35,087 nt of DNA from a bacterium (GTDB lineage: Bacteria > Bacillota > Clostridia > Oscillospirales > Oscillospiraceae), in the NCBI GenBank assembly GCA_004560375.1, contig SFVC01000023.1, forward strand, positions 1-35,087, read 5' to 3'. The position numbers were made by a program, and so were the translations under genes. Numbering within the stretch: the stretch's first letter is position 1; each line of letters opens with the position of its first letter. This document shows, piece after piece, positions 1 to 9,940 of the stretch. Below the pieces are notes generated by a model. That model saw only the letters and a program-made list of their open reading frames with translations. It ran no database searches and had not been told where the DNA came from.

Positions 1-27
1 CTGTCACTTTTAAGGAGGCTATAGATT

Positions 28-1689
28 ATGTGGCAGTTCGATAAATTTACCAATACATTCATCCCCGGTGCTCTCCCCTCTGACGGAAGCAAAATCAACG
101 CTTGCTATACCCGGCTGTCCCAGGAGGACGAACAAGAAGGGGATAGCGGCTCTATCCTGAATCAGCGAGATTTTCTGCTGAAATACTGTAAGGAGCAGGG
201 GCTGAACAACGTGTTCTTCTTTTCCGATGACGGTTACACCGGGACAAACTTTGACCGCCCCGGATTCACCGAGCTAATGGAATTGGTGGAGCGCGGACAG
301 GTAAGCGCCATCATAGTGAAAGACCATTCCAGATTGGGGCGTAACCGTCTTGTGGTGGGCGCTCTCATGGAGCGGTTCACCGAGGACTACGGGGTACGCT
401 ATATCGCTGTGACGGACGGTATAGACAGCGCCAAGGGCCTTGACGATATGGTGGCGGTGCGGGAGCTGTTCAACGAGTTCTACCCCCGCGACACGTCCAA
501 GAAAATCCGGGCTGTGTTCACCAACAAGGGAAACAGCGGCCAGCGGCTTTGTACCCAGGTTCCCTATGGCTACAAGGGGGACAAGCACGGATGGGACGTG
601 GACGAAGAAGCGGCCCAGGTGGTGCGGGAGATTTTCAGCCTATGTATGGACGGGCTGGGGCCAATGCAGATCGCCAAGCGGCTCCGGGCGGCACAGGTAC
701 TTACCCCTACGGCGTATAAGCTGGAAAAGGGGTTCCCGGTGGTAGGCCATCCCCGCGAAAATCCGTATGAGTGGGATAGTAAGCTTGTGGCTAAGATTTT
801 AGAGCGGATGGAGTACACGGGCTGTACGGTGAATTTCAAGGGCTACAAGAAGTCTTACAAGTCCAAGAAGCGGGTGCAGAACCCCCCGGACAAGTGGAAG
901 GTGTTCCCGGACACCCACCCGGCAATTATAGACCGCGAGACATGGGAACGGGTACAGGAGCTGCGGAAGAATAAGCGCCGCCCCACCAAGACGGGCAGGC
1001 AAAGTATGTTTTCTGGGTTGGTGTACTGCGCCGACTGCGGGGCGAAGCTCCACTATTGCACCACCGCCAGCTTTGAGGACAGGCAGAACCATTTCCGCTG
1101 TGCCAACTACAAGAGCAATACGGGCACCTGTTCCGCTCACTTCATCCGGGAGGTTGTGCTATCTGATATTGTGCTGGAACACCTGCGGCAGACGGTGCAG
1201 TACGTCCAGGGCCACGAAGCCGAGTTTGTCCAAGCCGTGATGGATAAGAGCATGGCAGACCAAAAGAAGGAAACGGCACAGAAGCGGCGGGAGTTGGCCC
1301 AGGCTGAGCGGCGTATATCGGATTTAGATGTGCTTTTCCAGCGTATCTATGAGGACAATATCAGTGGGAAGCTTTCAGACGAGCGGTTTTCCAAGCTGTC
1401 CAAATCCTACGAGGACGAACAGCGCACGTTGACCGAAAAGGCCAAGGCCCTCCACGCTGAGTTGGACAAGGGACAGGCCCAGGCCGTGAACGTGGCCCAG
1501 TTTATTGCGCTGGTGAAGAAATACAGCGAGATTGACGCGCTTACCCCGGCCATCGTCAATGAGTTCATCGAGCGTATCAACGTACACGCCCCGGACAAAT
1601 CCAGCGGCCACCGCTCCCAGCAGATTGACATTGTTTATAACTTCATCGGTATTCTTCCCACGCCCCAGGCCAAGGAAGAAGCGGCGTAG
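28..1689 (+). CDS. Large serine recombinase (site-specific integrase/resolvase family)
   Basis: Cuts and rejoins DNA through a serine nucleophile, normally to integrate or excise the mobile element that carries it. The resolvase domain spans about residues 22-170, with catalytic S31 in a Y-T-R-L-S motif and the arginine-rich DHSRLGRNR segment. A recombinase domain follows at about 190-300, then a zinc ribbon with C334-x2-C337, C358 and C368. Residues about 400-470 look like a charged coiled coil, and the C-terminal part resembles the tail of Tn4451/TnpX-type enzymes. The 553-residue length is normal for the family. AAGGAGG at 11-17 supports the ATG start. Its base composition is visibly less GC-rich than the neighbouring chromosomal genes, which fits transfer. 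It is the last gene before the sugar-ABC ATPase on the other strand, so it probably marks the right end of an element whose body lies left of the window. Confidence 0.93.
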   Translation: MWQFDKFTNTFIPGALPSDGSKINACYTRLSQEDEQEGDSGSILNQRDFLLKYCKEQGLNNVFFFSDDGYTGTNFDRPGFTELMELVERGQVSAIIVKDHSRLGRNRLVVGALMERFTEDYGVRYIAVTDGIDSAKGLDDMVAVRELFNEFYPRDTSKKIRAVFTNKGNSGQRLCTQVPYGYKGDKHGWDVDEEAAQVVREIFSLCMDGLGPMQIAKRLRAAQVLTPTAYKLEKGFPVVGHPRENPYEWDSKLVAKILERMEYTGCTVNFKGYKKSYKSKKRVQNPPDKWKVFPDTHPAIIDRETWERVQELRKNKRRPTKTGRQSMFSGLVYCADCGAKLHYCTTASFEDRQNHFRCANYKSNTGTCSAHFIREVVLSDIVLEHLRQTVQYVQGHEAEFVQAVMDKSMADQKKETAQKRRELAQAERRISDLDVLFQRIYEDNISGKLSDERFSKLSKSYEDEQRTLTEKAKALHAELDKGQAQAVNVAQFIALVKKYSEIDALTPAIVNEFIERINVHAPDKSSGHRSQQIDIVYNFIGILPTPQAKEEAA

Positions 1690-1761
1690 CCTTTCGACTA
1701 CGCCACTTCTTCCAAATGAAAATACTTCCTTATGAGGCTCCCGCTTATGCGGCGGGGCCTC
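1683..1761 (+). terminator. Two stem-loops after the recombinase; probable element end region
   Basis: The recombinase stop codon sits in a perfect 7-bp stem (GGCGTAG at 1683-1689, CTACGCC at 1698-1704). A second, imperfect stem (GAGGC at 1734-1738, GCCTC at 1757-1761, with an inner CCGC/GCGG) is followed by a short T-rich run. They probably end transcription from the recombinase and from ugpC on the other strand. The attachment-site junction of the element should also fall in 1690-1786, but it cannot be placed without the other end. Confidence 0.5.
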
Positions 1762-1786
1762 TTTGCTATGGTAGGCTGACGAACCC

Positions 1787-2926
<1,140 letters not shown>

Positions 2927-3126
2927 AGCGATGAACCGCAGACCCGCCGCCTCCGCGGCGCGCCCTCGCCCGCGGGGAGTTTACCCCGTGGACCTTACGA
3001 CAAGTCTCCACATTGCCGCACCGCCGGTTCGCGGATTTTCCTCCTTTTTTTCTCCTCGGCGGGGCTATGGGCGTGGGCGCCCAAGGGAGTAGCCGGGCCG
3101 GGTGGAATTGGGGATATGCTACTCTG

Positions 3127-3156
3127 ATTTTAACAAAGGGGCGCCGGCCCTGTCAA
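3127..3156 (-). promoter_or_regulatory. Sigma-A promoter of ugpC
   Basis: On the minus strand TTGACA (3151-3156) and TAAAAT (3127-3132) are separated by 18 bp. This implies a leader of about 190 nt before ugpC, containing a GC-rich stem-loop (CGCGGGG at 2971-2977 with CCCCGTG at 2984-2990). Confidence 0.65.
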
Positions 3157-3226
3157 GGAGTTTCTCTGCGATTTTCACAAAGAGGAGCTGCCAAACCCGC
3201 TGTGTCCGGAAAAATGTAAAATGTGC

Positions 3227-3280
3227 TTGATATGAAATGTAAAGCGTGCTATACTACGAATCGTAAAGCGAACTTTACAT
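3227..3280 (+). promoter_or_regulatory. Promoter and probable operator of the HTH/membrane-protein operon
   Basis: TTGATA (3227-3232), a 17-bp spacer and TATACT (3250-3255) form a good sigma-A promoter. ATGTAAAG (3237-3244, in the spacer) and its exact reverse complement CTTTACAT (3273-3280) flank the start site. A third half-site CGTAAAG lies at 3262-3268, and another ATGTAAA at 3214-3220. The placement suggests autorepression by the HTH protein encoded just downstream (inference). Confidence 0.65.
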
Positions 3281-3341
3281 TGTTTCCACCAAGGGGGAAT
3301 TTATCAGGGCGCACACAACCTGCGCCGTCAGGAGGGATGAC

Positions 3342-3545
3342 ATGGAAAACCGCATCGCCGCCCTGCGGAAGGAGCGGCGGATCTCCCAGGCGGAGCTGGC
3401 GGAGGCGGTGGCCGTCACCCGGCAGACCATCATCTCGCTGGAGAGCGGACGGTATAACGCCTCGCTCCTGCTGGCTCACAAGATTGCCAAATACTTTGAG
3501 ACCACCATCGAGGACATTTTTCTGTTTGAGGAGGAAGAATCATGA
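3342..3545 (+). CDS. Small XRE-family HTH transcriptional regulator
   Basis: A 67-residue DNA-binding protein consisting of little more than one XRE/Cro-type helix-turn-helix (about residues 3-60: RKERRISQAELAEAVAVTRQ, then a recognition-helix region with ISLESGR). It resembles the small stand-alone regulators of the YgzD/YozG kind, which usually control neighbouring membrane-protein genes. GGAGGG at 3331-3336 gives a clear start. The stop overlaps the next start (ATGA), so it is translationally coupled to the 80-residue membrane protein. ATGTAAAG-type sites around its promoter are likely its own operators. Confidence 0.9.
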   Translation: MENRIAALRKERRISQAELAEAVAVTRQTIISLESGRYNASLLLAHKIAKYFETTIEDIFLFEEEES

Positions 3546-3784
3546 AGTGCAACTGCAATTTCCGCATAAACCCCGCCTTTGCCGTTGGGCTGACACTGAT
3601 GTGGGCGGGCGTCTTTGCCCTGAACGTCCTGGAGATCCACAGCGCCCTGACCCACTTCCTGTGCGGCGCGGGGTGCGGGCTGGCCTTCATCGGCCTGCTG
3701 TACGGCTCCCCCAAGACCCGGCCGCTGTTTGACAGGTTCCACGCCTTCAAGCTGCGGCTCCTGGGGCGGAACACCGCCAAATGA
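3542..3784 (+). CDS. Small membrane protein, two predicted helices
   Basis: An 80-residue protein of unknown function. A short Cys-containing N-terminus (CNC) is followed by two hydrophobic stretches at about residues 12-30 and 35-55, then a basic C-terminal tail (about residues 58-80). It starts inside the stop codon of the HTH regulator and is followed 12 bp later by another membrane-protein gene. HTH plus small membrane proteins is a recurrent gene arrangement in Clostridia, but the biochemical role is not known to me. Confidence 0.75.
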   Translation: MKCNCNFRINPAFAVGLTLMWAGVFALNVLEIHSALTHFLCGAGCGLAFIGLLYGSPKTRPLFDRFHAFKLRLLGRNTAK

Positions 3785-3796
3785 GGAGGAAGCGCC

Positions 3797-4258
3797 ATGC
3801 TGATGCGGATGTTTGACACGTCGGACTACGACCGCTCCCTGCGCCGCCGCCGTCTGATGGCTTTTGGCCTGCTGGCGGTGGGGATCACCGGCCTCCTGTG
3901 CTACCTGTTCCTCGTCCGGGACAGCGACGCCCTGCCCGACTTCGCCCGGGGCTTCTACTTGGGCGGGGCCAGCGGCATCTCCATTGGGGCGGTGATCCTG
4001 CTGATCCGGACGACCTATCTGCTGTCCAACCCCGAGGCCCGAAAAAAGGCCAAGATCCAGGAGCAGGACGAGCGGGAGAAGGCCATCATGAACCAGTCCT
4101 TCCAATTTGCCGGGATGTTCACCTTCTTTGCCGCCGCGGCCTCCCTGTTTGTGCTGGTGGCGGTGAGTCTGGAGGCCGCCGCGGCGGTGGTGGCGGTGGT
4201 GGGCGTGTACTCCATCACCTGGCTGTTCCGGATGCTCTACCTGTCCAAAACGCTGTGA
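3797..4258 (+). CDS. Membrane protein with four predicted helices (DUF2178/DUF3796-like)
   Basis: A 153-residue integral membrane protein. Two hydrophobic segments (about 20-40 and 52-72) are followed by a charged loop with an EQDERE motif (about residues 92-97), then two more hydrophobic segments (about 105-125 and 128-147). The DERE loop between helix pairs is typical of DUF2178/DUF3796-type proteins, which commonly sit behind small XRE regulators as here; the family assignment is tentative. GGAGGA just upstream supports the ATG at 3797. The stop overlaps the GTG start of the pseudouridine synthase. Confidence 0.78.
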   Translation: MLMRMFDTSDYDRSLRRRRLMAFGLLAVGITGLLCYLFLVRDSDALPDFARGFYLGGASGISIGAVILLIRTTYLLSNPEARKKAKIQEQDEREKAIMNQSFQFAGMFTFFAAAASLFVLVAVSLEAAAAVVAVVGVYSITWLFRMLYLSKTL

Positions 4259-5160
4259 GCGCCCGTTATCTCACCCTGACCATCACCCCCGAGCTGGCGG
4301 GGCTGGAGGTAAACACCCTGCTGCGCCGCACCCTGGGGCTGTCGGGCACGGTGCTGCGCCGGGTGAAGTGGCTGGAGGACGGCATCACGCTGGACGGGGC
4401 GAGGGTGAACGTCCGCGTCCGGGCGCGGGAGGGGCAGACGCTGGCGGTTCGCTTAACCGACCCCGTCACCCCCGCCGAACCAGTTCCCACAGAGGGCCCG
4501 CTGGATATCGTCTATGAGGACGCCGACCTGGTGGTGCTGAACAAGGCCCCCGGGGTGCTGGTGCACCCCAGCCACGGCCACTTTGACGATACGATGGGTA
4601 ATTTTTTGGTGTATTATTACAAACAGGCCGGGGACGAGTCCGGCTTCCACCCCGTCCACCGGCTGGACAAGGGCACCTCCGGCCTGCTGGTGGTGGCCAA
4701 GCACCCCCACGCCCAGGAGCGGCTGAAGAACCAGCTCCACACCGGGGACTTCCGGCGGGTGTACCTGGCGGTGTGCGACGGCGCGCCGCCCCAGGCTGCC
4801 GGTGTGGTGGACGCCCCCATCGGGCGGGCGGAGGGCTCCCTCACCCGGCGGGCGGTGCGCCCGGACGGACAGCCCGCCCGCACCCATTATCAGGTGGTGG
4901 GCCGCCTGGGCCCCCGGACGCTGGTGGAGCTGGAGCTGGAGACGGGCCGCACCCACCAGATCCGGGTGCACATGGCCCACCTGGGCTGCCCCCTCACCGG
5001 GGACTTCCTGTACGGGACGGAAAACCGGGCCTTGATCAGCCGCCCCGCCCTCCACTCCGCGGCGCTGGAGCTGACCCACCCCATCACCGGGGAGCGGCTG
5101 CGCTTTACCGCCCCCCTGCCCGCCGACCTGGCGGCGCTGATTCCAAAAGAGAATATGTGA
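4255..5160 (+). CDS. RluA-family pseudouridine synthase (RluD-like)
   Basis: Isomerises specific uridines in rRNA (or tRNA) to pseudouridine. The 301-residue protein has an N-terminal S4-like RNA-binding region (about residues 1-75) and the RluA catalytic domain. Catalytic D138 lies in the HRLDKGTSG motif, and the C-terminal conserved block RTHQIRVHMAHLGCPL is present. The GTG at 4255 is chosen because it overlaps the upstream stop as GTGA and gives the usual family length. No good Shine-Dalgarno is visible, so translation is probably coupled. A longer ORF running upstream from 3898 is only frame overlap with the membrane-protein gene. The rRNA target cannot be told from sequence alone. Confidence 0.9.
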   Translation: MSARYLTLTITPELAGLEVNTLLRRTLGLSGTVLRRVKWLEDGITLDGARVNVRVRAREGQTLAVRLTDPVTPAEPVPTEGPLDIVYEDADLVVLNKAPGVLVHPSHGHFDDTMGNFLVYYYKQAGDESGFHPVHRLDKGTSGLLVVAKHPHAQERLKNQLHTGDFRRVYLAVCDGAPPQAAGVVDAPIGRAEGSLTRRAVRPDGQPARTHYQVVGRLGPRTLVELELETGRTHQIRVHMAHLGCPLTGDFLYGTENRALISRPALHSAALELTHPITGERLRFTAPLPADLAALIPKENM

Positions 5161-5339
5161 TGAAAAAATTACAGCTTGTAAGTCTCGCCGTGCTGGGCCT
5201 GTCGGTGATCCTGTGGACGGCGGGGCGGATCCTGTTCCCCCTGCCGGACTGGGCGGTGCGGGGAAACGGCGTCGTCATGCTGATCGCCATGGCCCTGCTG
5301 GTGTTTGCCAGCGTCCGGCTCAGGCTTAAAAATTCATGA
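5160..5339 (+). CDS. Small membrane protein, 59 residues
   Basis: A short ORF starting on the last base of the pseudouridine synthase stop (TGATG). It encodes two hydrophobic segments (about residues 5-22 and 34-52) joined by a short loop with a PLPDW sequence, and a basic end. The overlap and third-position GC bias support real coding. No family recognised; probably the last gene of the 3342-5339 transcription unit. Confidence 0.65.
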   Translation: MKKLQLVSLAVLGLSVILWTAGRILFPLPDWAVRGNGVVMLIAMALLVFASVRLRLKNS

Positions 5340-5356
5340 AAAACGCCGGAGCCCTG

Positions 5357-5385
5357 TTGACAGTTCCCCACCGCATATCCATAAT
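5357..5385 (+). promoter_or_regulatory. Sigma-A promoter of the DUF6440-like gene
   Basis: TTGACA (5357-5362) and CATAAT (5380-5385) with exactly 17 bp between them, 35 bp upstream of the preferred ATG. Confidence 0.6.
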
Positions 5386-5419
5386 CAATTCAGCCACAAC
5401 TGAGAAAGGAAGGATTTCC

Positions 5420-5602
5420 ATGGCAAAAAGCGACCGCTTTCAAGTCATCCAGACGGAGGGCAACGGCCTGACCGCCCCCCAGCGCGTCATACTGCTGGAC
5501 ACCGCCACCGGCGTACAGTACCTGTTCGCCTCGTCCGGCAACGCGGGCGGGCTGTGTCCCCTGATCGACCGGGACGGCAAGCCCATGACCTGGGACACGT
5601 AA
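5420..5602 (+). CDS. DUF6440-like small protein
   Basis: A 60-residue soluble protein matching the small DUF6440 pattern: an N-terminal F-x-V-I strand, a central hydrophobic strand followed by D-x-x-TGVQYLF, then a GGLCPLIDRDGKP segment. Function unknown; the family occurs widely as single small genes in Firmicutes. The ATG at 5420 follows GAAAGGAAGG at about 5403-5412. The in-frame ATG at 5336 would sit upstream of the promoter proposed at 5357-5385 and is not favoured. Confidence 0.8.
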   Translation: MAKSDRFQVIQTEGNGLTAPQRVILLDTATGVQYLFASSGNAGGLCPLIDRDGKPMTWDT

Positions 5603-5632
5603 AGGAAAAAGGTTTTTTTATCCCCCCTGTGA

Positions 5633-5812
5633 CATTTCCGGCAAAACCGCGTCTTTACGGTGGACGGCGGGGAGACCGTCTACCACGGCGCGGACGCCCC
5701 CGCGGACATCGTTCCCGGCGGCGCCACCCAGCCCCAGGATGGGGCGCAAACAGGCGGCGAACCGGAGGAGGGCAAGCTGGTCCATTATGACCTGCTGCCT
5801 CTGGACGAGTAA
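5633..5812 (+). pseudogene. Coding remnant, C-terminal end of an unidentified protein
   Basis: After the DUF6440-like gene an open frame without a plausible start runs to a TAA at 5810-5812. Its codons show the GC-rich third-position bias of local genes. The translation contains VFTVDGGETVYHGADAPAD, a Gly/Gln-rich linker and an acidic end, KLVHYDLLPLDE. An in-frame TGA at 5630-5632 and the lack of a ribosome-binding site suggest the 5' part has been lost. I do not recognise the family. A GTG at 5660 could start a 50-residue protein but has no Shine-Dalgarno. Confidence 0.4.
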
Positions 5813-5848
5813 ATTTTGCTTCCCTTTTGGGGCAAAAGCGGTTATAAT

Positions 5849-5889
5849 ACGGACAGCCGGAGGCTATGATCCGGCTGTCCGTATTTTTT
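5849..5889 (+). terminator. Strong terminator hairpin before the rhomboid gene
   Basis: A perfect 13-bp inverted repeat (5849-5861 with 5870-5882, loop of 8) is followed by ATTTTTTA. A TATAAT sits at 5843-5848 immediately before it, but without a convincing -35. The hairpin probably ends transcription from the upstream genes; the rhomboid promoter is therefore not certain. Confidence 0.75.
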
Positions 5890-5906
5890 ACCACGAGGTG
5901 ACCCAT

Positions 5907-6500
5907 ATGGCCCGAAACGATATGAACCGCCCCACCATGAAGATCTCCTACAACGCCCCGGTGGCCCTCACCTTCGCCCTGATCTCCCTGCTGGCGCTGG
6001 TGGCCAACTACTTCACCGGCGGCTGGGTGAACGCCAACCTGTGCTCCGTCTACCGCTGCTCCCTGCTGGCCGACCCCCTGGGCTTCTTCCGCTTCTTCGG
6101 CCACGTGCTGGGCCACAGCGGCTACGCCCACTACATCGGCAACATGGTGCTCATCCTGGTGCTGGGCCCCAACCTGGAAGACCGCTTCGGCAGCTGGAAC
6201 GTGCTGTGGGCCATTTTGTTCACTGCCCTGGTGTCCGGGCTGGTGCAGTTCATCTTCTTCCCCGGCACCGCCCTGCTGGGCGCGTCGGGCATCGTGTTCA
6301 TGATGATCCTGCTGTCCTCCTTCGGCGGGGTGAAGAACGGCACCATCCCCACCACCCTGATTTTAGTGGCCATCTTCTATCTGGGCGGCGAGCTGTGGGA
6401 CGCCATCTTCGTCCGGGACAACATCTCCCAGCTCACCCACATCATCGGCGGGCTGTGCGGCACAATTTTGGGCTTCATTCTGTCGTCTGGCAGGAGATAA
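5907..6500 (+). CDS. Rhomboid-family intramembrane serine protease
   Basis: A 197-residue polytopic membrane protein that should cleave transmembrane substrates inside the bilayer. The catalytic pair is visible: S127 in GASG and H178 in the last helix (LTHIIGGLCG). The H-x-x-x-x-H-x-x-x-N element is present as HSGYAHYIGN. About six hydrophobic segments start near residue 18, and the length fits the compact bacterial type. GAGGTG at 5895-5900 supports the ATG at 5907. Substrates unknown. A diverged copy of the last 17 codons lies just downstream (6532-6588). Confidence 0.92.
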   Translation: MARNDMNRPTMKISYNAPVALTFALISLLALVANYFTGGWVNANLCSVYRCSLLADPLGFFRFFGHVLGHSGYAHYIGNMVLILVLGPNLEDRFGSWNVLWAILFTALVSGLVQFIFFPGTALLGASGIVFMMILLSSFGGVKNGTIPTTLILVAIFYLGGELWDAIFVRDNISQLTHIIGGLCGTILGFILSSGRR

Positions 6501-6527
6501 GTATTCCCGCCCGTTGGGCGGGAATAC
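6501..6527. repeat. Perfect 12-bp inverted repeat after the rhomboid stop
   Basis: GTATTCCCGCCC (6501-6512) and its exact complement (6516-6527) with a 3-nt loop begin right after the rhomboid stop codon. There is no T-run, so it may be an RNA 3'-end stabiliser rather than an intrinsic terminator. It separates the intact gene from the duplicated 3' remnant. Confidence 0.7.
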
Positions 6528-6531
6528 CCTG

Positions 6532-6588
6532 ATGACCGGCGGGCTGTGCGGCACCATTCTCGGCTTCGTCTTATCCGGCAGGAGATAA
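6532..6588 (+). pseudogene. Remnant of a second rhomboid 3' end
   Basis: Encodes MTGGLCGTILGFVLSGRR and a TAA, nearly the same as the end of the intact rhomboid (GGLCGTILGFILSSGRR). The copy is one codon shorter and differs at several synonymous positions. That divergence suggests a once-complete tandem paralogue mostly deleted, rather than a fresh local duplication. Confidence 0.6.
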
Positions 6589-6630
6589 AAACAGCGTCCC
6601 CATCCAAACCGGATGGGGACGCTGTTTTTT
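6587..6630. terminator. Bidirectional terminator between rhomboid and malic enzyme genes
   Basis: A long perfect stem (6587-6605 with 6611-6629, loop of 5) has an A-run on the left and a T-run on the right. It can therefore end transcription arriving from both the rhomboid gene and the malic enzyme gene. Confidence 0.9.
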
Positions 6631-6636
6631 CACAGT

Positions 6637-7815
<1,179 letters not shown>

Positions 7816-7831
7816 TGTGTGATCCTCCCGT

Positions 7832-9940
7832 CTATTTTGCCTCGAACACCAGCACGCTCCGGGGGCCGATGGTGAAGGCGTTCCCGTTTTGGGGATAGAC
7901 CCCCTGCTCCTCCTGCCAGGTGCTCACCACCAGCCGCCAGGACATGGCCGCCGGCAGCTGGGGCAGCTCCGCCTCCAGCTCCTCCCAATAGGCGTTGGAC
8001 GCCACGTACACGAGCTGGGGCCCTGTCTCCCGCTCCCAGCCGGCGAACAGCACCCCCACGTACCGATCCTCGGGGCCAAAGCTGCCCTGACCGGGCGCCA
8101 CGCCGTGGAAGCTCACGTCCGGGAAGCCGCAGGCCCCGCGGCTCACGTTGGCCCGGAGCACCCGGTGTTCCTTGCGGAACCGGATCAGATAGCGGAAAAA
8201 TTGGTACAACCCCTGGTTTTTCTCCAGCAGGTTCCAGTCCAGCCAGGAGGTGAGGTTGTCCTGACAGTAGGCGTTGTTGTTGCCGCCCTGGGTGTTGCCG
8301 AACTCGTCCCCCGCCAGGAACATGGGGGTGCCCCGGGAGCACATCAGCAGGGTGACGGCGTTTCGGATCATCCGCTGGCGCAGGGCGTTCACCCCGGGGT
8401 TGTCCGTCTCCCCCTCCGCGCCGCAGTTCCAGCTGTTGTTGTCGTTGGCCCCGTCGGTGTTGTTCCAGCCGTTGCGCTGGTTGTGCTTCTCGTTGTAGGC
8501 GAACAGGTCGTGGAGGGTGAAGCCGTCGTGGCAGGTGAGGAAATTGATGGAGGCGTTGCGGCGGGCCTCCGTGTCGTACAGATCCATGGAACCGGCCATA
8601 CGCAGGGCGGCGGCCTGGGCCAGCCCCCCGTCCCCCTTGATATACCGGCGCATATCGTCCCGGTAGCGGCCGTTCCACTCCGCCCAGCGGTTCCAGGCGG
8701 GGAAGGAGCCCACCTGGTACAGCCCCCCCGCGTCCCAGGCCTCGGCGATGAGCTTCACGTCCCCCAAAATGGGGTCGAAGGCCATGGCCTGGAGCAGGGG
8801 CGGGGACACCATGGGCGCGCCGTGCTCGTCCCGGCCCAGGATGGAGGCCAGGTCGAACCGGAAGCCGTCCACCCGGTAGGTGGTCACCCAGTAGCGCAGG
8901 CAGTCCAGAATCATCTGGTGCACCACAGGGTGGTTGCAGTTCAGGGTGTTGCCGCAGCCGGAGAAATTGTAGTAGTACCCCTCCGGGGTGAGCAGGTAGT
9001 AGATGTTGTTGTCAAAGCCCTTGAAGGAGAAGAAGGGCCCCATCTCGTTGCCCTCGGCGGTGTGGTTGAACACCACGTCCAGATAGACCTCGATGCCCTT
9101 CTGCTTGCAGGCCTGGATGAGCCGCTTCAGCTCGTTCCCCTCCCGGTTGTACTCGGTGGAGGCGGTGTAGCTGGTGTTGGGGGCGAAGAAGCTCACCGTG
9201 TTGTAGCCCCAGTAGTTGTAGAGCTTCTGCCCGTCCGCCTCCCGGTAGTCCAGCATCTCGTCGAACTCGAAGATGGGCATCAGCTCAATGGCGTTGACCC
9301 CCAGCTCCTCCAGGTAGGGCAGCTTTTCCATCAGCCCCGCGAAGGTGCCGGGACAGCGCACATTGGAGGAGTCGTCCATGGTGAAGCCCCGGACGTGGAG
9401 CTCATAGATGATGAGATCTTCCATGGGAATGAGGGGGTTGCGGGTGCTGCCCCAGTCGAAGTCGTCCTTCACCACCCTGGCCTTGAAGTGCTGGCCGTGG
9501 GGCTGCACCTTGCCCCAGGCGCTCTGACCGGTGACCGCCTTGGCATAGGGATCCAGCAGGTAGCGGCTCTTGTCGAAGATGAGGCCCTTTTGGGGCTCGT
9601 AGGGGCCGTCCACCCGGTAGGCGTACTCAAACTCCTCAATGTTCAGCTTGAACACGATCATGGAGTACACATTGCCGATCCGGTAGTGCTCCGGGAAGGG
9701 CAGCACGGCGTAGGGCTCGTCCTGCTCCCGGTGGAACAGCAGCAATTCCACCGAGGTGGCCCCCCGGGAGTGGACGGTGAAGTTCACGCCGCCGGGGATG
9801 GCGGTGGCGCCGTTGATGTCGTAGAAGCCGGGGCGCACGTCGAACCCGGCGATGTGATCCAGAGGAACCAGATGGATGGCTCGGGGCAGCACCCCGCTGA
9901 CGGCGGGGACGTCCCCTCTGGGCGTTTTCTTCTCAGCCAC
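7832..9940 (-). CDS. glgX: Glycogen debranching enzyme (GH13 isoamylase type, GlgX)
   Basis: Hydrolyses alpha-1,6 branches of glycogen or limit dextrin. The 702-residue protein has an N-terminal CBM48-like beta domain (about 40-150) followed by the GH13 barrel. Nucleophile D363 is in GFRFDLAS, acid/base E400 is in AEAWDAGG, and VFNHTAEGN and LTCHDGFTLHDL are the other conserved blocks. A C-terminal beta domain ends in VLVFEAK. No glycogen synthase or branching enzyme is in the window, so the other genes of the pathway must lie elsewhere. Its start overlaps the end of the nitroreductase gene by 8 bp, indicating co-transcription. Confidence 0.94.
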   Translation of the reverse strand: MAEKKTPRGDVPAVSGVLPRAIHLVPLDHIAGFDVRPGFYDINGATAIPGGVNFTVHSRGATSVELLLFHREQDEPYAVLPFPEHYRIGNVYSMIVFKLNIEEFEYAYRVDGPYEPQKGLIFDKSRYLLDPYAKAVTGQSAWGKVQPHGQHFKARVVKDDFDWGSTRNPLIPMEDLIIYELHVRGFTMDDSSNVRCPGTFAGLMEKLPYLEELGVNAIELMPIFEFDEMLDYREADGQKLYNYWGYNTVSFFAPNTSYTASTEYNREGNELKRLIQACKQKGIEVYLDVVFNHTAEGNEMGPFFSFKGFDNNIYYLLTPEGYYYNFSGCGNTLNCNHPVVHQMILDCLRYWVTTYRVDGFRFDLASILGRDEHGAPMVSPPLLQAMAFDPILGDVKLIAEAWDAGGLYQVGSFPAWNRWAEWNGRYRDDMRRYIKGDGGLAQAAALRMAGSMDLYDTEARRNASINFLTCHDGFTLHDLFAYNEKHNQRNGWNNTDGANDNNSWNCGAEGETDNPGVNALRQRMIRNAVTLLMCSRGTPMFLAGDEFGNTQGGNNNAYCQDNLTSWLDWNLLEKNQGLYQFFRYLIRFRKEHRVLRANVSRGACGFPDVSFHGVAPGQGSFGPEDRYVGVLFAGWERETGPQLVYVASNAYWEELEAELPQLPAAMSWRLVVSTWQEEQGVYPQNGNAFTIGPRSVLVFEAK

